This document shows positions 6,758 to 7,684 of a DNA stretch of 7,684 bases, piece by piece. The position numbers were made by a program, and so were the translations under genes. The notes below the pieces were generated by a model. The model did no database searches, was not told the DNA's origin, and worked only from the letters and a program-made list of their open reading frames with translations. This DNA is from Promethearchaeota archaeon. GTDB lineage: Archaea; Asgardarchaeota; Lokiarchaeia; Sigynarchaeales; SOKP01. The number at the start of each line of letters is the position of its first letter. Position 1 is the stretch's first letter. Location of the stretch: NCBI GenBank assembly GCA_014729315.1, contig WJKD01000439.1, positions 1 to 7,684 of the forward strand, given 5' to 3'.

Positions 6758-6771
6758 AGAAAGTCTACTTT

Positions 6772-6784
6772 GTATTTTTTAATT
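6772..6784 (-). promoter_or_regulatory. Possible TATA box of the aminotransferase gene
   Basis: AATTAAAAAATAC on the minus strand is centred about 22 bases before the ATG, consistent with leaderless transcription. It is weak evidence in AT-rich DNA. Confidence 0.3.
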
Positions 6785-6811
6785 TTAACATCAAAAAGTT
6801 CTCATCGAAAA

Positions 6812-6922
6812 TTAAATTTGTGCATTTTTTTCGCAAGGTTGATTCGGGCACTGCACCTGCGGGATGCCGGGGCATGTGACCTTAAGAAAAAATCGGCAAA
6901 ATGTGCAACATTTGATCGAGTT
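6812..6922 (-). pseudogene. Cysteine-rich reading-frame remnant
   Basis: On the minus strand, a frame of 36 residues between a TAG (6923-6925) and a TAA (6812-6814) contains six cysteines, including KCCTFC, TCPGIPQVQCPNQPC and no start codon. The spacing resembles a small zinc-binding protein that has lost its N-terminus. The middle of this frame is much richer in G and C than the surrounding DNA. The opposite strand is also open in the codon-aligned frame, and its frequent GCA and ACA codons would create Cys codons in antisense, so this could be chance. I do not recognise a family. Confidence 0.25.
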
Positions 6923-6950
6923 CTAATGGGTGTAGGAAACGATTAGAGGT

Positions 6951-7012
6951 AGGCGAAACTTTTTGCGCTTGGGGTGTGAATTTTTTCCAGGCGAATTTTT
7001 TTTCGCTTAGGT
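6951..7012. repeat. Two imperfect direct repeats, each with hairpin potential
   Basis: AGGCGAAACTTTTTGCGCTTGGGG (6951-6974) and a second 24-base copy at 6989-7012 match at 19 of 24 positions, 38 bases apart. The second copy contains GCGAA-TTTTTT-TTCGC (6991-7006), a perfect 5-base stem with a T6 loop. The first has a shorter GCG/CGC stem. It may be a terminator pair, a regulatory hairpin or the remnant of a small duplication. Confidence 0.4.
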
Positions 7013-7030
7013 TAGATGAGAACAAAAGGG

Positions 7031-7038
7031 AAAAAAAA
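7031..7038 (-). terminator. T8 terminator after the interrupted zinc-ribbon gene
   Basis: Eight T on the minus strand lie about 22 bases after the final TAA (7060-7062) of the broken zinc-ribbon frame. A correctly placed terminator supports the idea that this frame was once a gene. Confidence 0.45.
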
Positions 7039-7059
7039 GATAATAAAACCGGGCGAGGG

Positions 7060-7254
7060 TTAAAGCGTGTCTTTAAATTTAGATCTGCACTTGGGACACT
7101 TGAGAGAAGCGACCTTTTCTATTACGCGTCGCAGCTACGAAATGAATTGATAACGCGCTTCTACGATCTCGAAATCGTAAATAACTCCTCGAAAACCGCA
7201 CTTTTAACACGTGGTCGCCAGAAGTTCCTGTTCGCTTTGGTCTAATTCAGCCAT
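7060..7254 (-). pseudogene. Small zinc-ribbon protein with two in-frame stop codons
   Basis: Starting from the ATG at 7254, the minus strand gives 65 codons with two knuckles: C16-x-K-C19-G and C53-P-K-C56, the four cysteines of a zinc ribbon, with no other cysteine in the frame. The connecting segment (FRGVIYDFEIVEARYQF, then LRRVIEKVASLK) reads like real protein. TAA interrupts at codon 17, inside the first knuckle, and TAG at codon 40. Each is one base from a Gln, Lys or Glu codon, and no frameshift is needed. A TATA box, an AAAGGA site and a T8 terminator frame it as a gene. The plus strand is open without stops in the codon-aligned frame (6976-7245), so that strand is the alternative; I prefer the minus strand because of the paired CxKC motifs. 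Small proteins of this type are often transcription-linked, but the function is unknown. Confidence 0.5.
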
Positions 7255-7264
7255 ATTTTCAATT

Positions 7265-7272
7265 GTTCCTTT
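7265..7272 (-). promoter_or_regulatory. Possible ribosome binding site of the interrupted zinc-ribbon frame
   Basis: AAAGGAAC on the minus strand lies about a dozen bases before the ATG at 7254. The spacing is slightly long for a Shine-Dalgarno site. Confidence 0.3.
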
Positions 7273-7314
7273 AAGGTTTTTTGGGATTGGATACGCTTTA
7301 TTTTTGATTTTACG

Positions 7315-7322
7315 TATTTAAA
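7315..7322 (-). promoter_or_regulatory. TATA box before the interrupted zinc-ribbon frame
   Basis: The minus strand reads TTTAAATA, the archaeal TATA consensus, about 62 bases before the ATG at 7254. It would start a transcript near 7293 that includes the AAAGGAAC site. The element also reads as TATTTAAA on the plus strand, so its direction is not certain. Confidence 0.45.
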
Positions 7323-7414
7323 CTGAACTTGAGGTAATGAGGCGGGGAGCAATCGCGGAATTTGAACGAAGGAAAGAAAAAAAGGAAAAATATAAGGTCA
7401 ATGAAAAAGAAATG

Positions 7415-7423
7415 AAAAAAAAA
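7415..7423 (-). terminator. T9 terminator after the 54-residue zinc-ribbon gene
   Basis: Nine T on the minus strand begin about 10 bases after the TAA at 7433-7435 and are followed by further pyrimidine runs. This is a typical archaeal end signal. Confidence 0.5.
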
Positions 7424-7432
7424 GAAAAGAAA

Positions 7433-7597
7433 TTAGGTCATAGAGTTAATTGCATCGTCCACGCTCTTGAACATCGCACGGAGGGTGCCGTCTCTCCGTT
7501 CTTGTTGCTTTGCGCGGCAACACGGGCATTGAGTCGGGTTTGAGGCGCTAAAAAACGATCCGCAATTAAAACAATAATATTCCTTGGCGTCTGGCAT
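7433..7597 (-). CDS. Small zinc-ribbon protein (54 residues)
   Basis: This complete short gene runs from ATG at 7597 to TAA at 7433-7435. The protein opens with a zinc ribbon: YYCFNCGSFF at 7-16 with C9 and C12, then CPCC at 24-27 with C24 and C27 as the second pair (C26 is extra). The rest (residues 28-54) is charged and probably helical. The pattern Y-x-C-x2-C-G-x2-F, eleven residues, then C-P-x-C is that of rubredoxin-like or rudimentary ribbon domains which bind one zinc and usually serve in protein or nucleic-acid contacts. No Shine-Dalgarno site is evident; a T-rich TATA-like stretch (7621-7629) lies about 28 bases upstream, so the mRNA may be leaderless. A plus-strand frame covers the same bases in codon register but lacks any motif. 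Function unknown. Confidence 0.7.
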   Translation of the reverse strand: MPDAKEYYCFNCGSFFSASNPTQCPCCRAKQQERRDGTLRAMFKSVDDAINSMT

Positions 7598-7684
7598 AAT
7601 ATACGTAAGGTCGCTCGGACATAAAAAAGAAAGTGGGTTGACGATTTAGTAATTTCGCTCGGTGCGGTAGTGTCGAGTCTAAGG

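Noticed and set aside
6865..6882. Short palindrome ATGCC-GG-GGCAT
   Set aside because: Only a five-base stem, with no repeats elsewhere in the window and no gene start in a suitable position.
6830..6890. GC-rich stretch checked as a possible tRNA
   Set aside because: GGTTGATTCGGG slightly resembles a T-arm, but no acceptor stem, D-arm or anticodon arm can be paired around it on either strand.
6737..6946. Plus-strand 69-residue open frame at the start of the aminotransferase gene
   Set aside because: It begins inside the antisense of the aminotransferase N-terminus and crosses that gene's promoter; no motif or ribosome site supports it.
6976..7245. Plus-strand 89-residue open frame starting with GTG
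   Set aside because: It is the codon-aligned antisense of the zinc-ribbon frame, its first part is made from the hairpin repeats and an A-run, and it shows no motif. The paired CxKC motifs and the TATA, ribosome-site and T8 signals favour the minus strand. Because this frame has no internal stop, some doubt remains.
7337..7543. Plus-strand lysine-rich open frame
   Set aside because: Its lysine stretch is the A-rich complement of the T9 terminator, and its end overlaps the intact 54-residue zinc-ribbon gene in antisense codon register. No motif is seen.
7598..7684. Possible start of another gene at the right edge (minus-strand ATG near 7622 followed by SERPYVYY)
   Set aside because: That frame is out of register with the 54-residue zinc-ribbon gene, ends after 18 codons and has no recognisable motif; the window ends before context can decide.

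Overview
The window reads as a piece of an AT-rich archaeal chromosome, most likely from an Asgard archaeon of the Lokiarchaeia type. The main reason is two gelsolin-domain proteins, which are eukaryote-like actin regulators known among prokaryotes chiefly from Asgard archaea. One of them also carries a TFIIS-like zinc ribbon. Archaeal-looking signals agree with this: TATA boxes 22-30 bases before starts, some genes without a Shine-Dalgarno site, and oligo-T tracts after stop codons. The assignment is inferred from content; no marker gene such as rRNA is present.

Layout, left to right. (1) 1-882, plus strand: the 3' part of a long coiled-coil gene that enters from the left edge and is cut by one in-frame TAA at 514-516. 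(2) 883-974: convergent terminators. (3) 975-2051, minus: gelsolin protein A, with two gelsolin domains, an acidic Ala/Pro/Lys/Glu-rich linker and a C4 zinc ribbon. (4) 2064-2706: promoter region that hides a broken ribbon-helix-helix DNA-binding protein on the minus strand (2344-2544). (5) 2707-4416, plus: a complete thiamine-diphosphate enzyme of the acetolactate synthase-like superfamily. (6) 4543-5229, minus: gelsolin protein B, about 70% identical to the gelsolin part of A but ending exactly where the linker of A begins. (7) 5378-6757, minus: a complete class I/II PLP aminotransferase. (8) 6758-7684: no long gene. On the minus strand there is an intact 54-residue zinc-ribbon protein (7433-7597), a 65-codon zinc-ribbon reading frame with two internal stops (7060-7254), a cysteine-rich scrap (6812-6922), and a pair of imperfect hairpin repeats (6951-7012).

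The gelsolin pair is the core of interest. Gelsolin domains bind, cap or sever actin filaments, so the two proteins probably act on the cell's actin-like cytoskeleton. The zinc-ribbon tail on A suggests a paralogue given a nucleic-acid or protein-docking module. The ThDP enzyme and the aminotransferase look like ordinary metabolic neighbours, and nothing in the layout ties them to gelsolin function. Four short or coiled-coil reading frames appear damaged (three by in-frame stops, one by a missing start or frameshift), which suggests local gene decay or sequence errors. All complete genes end in TAA, which argues against a changed meaning for that codon.
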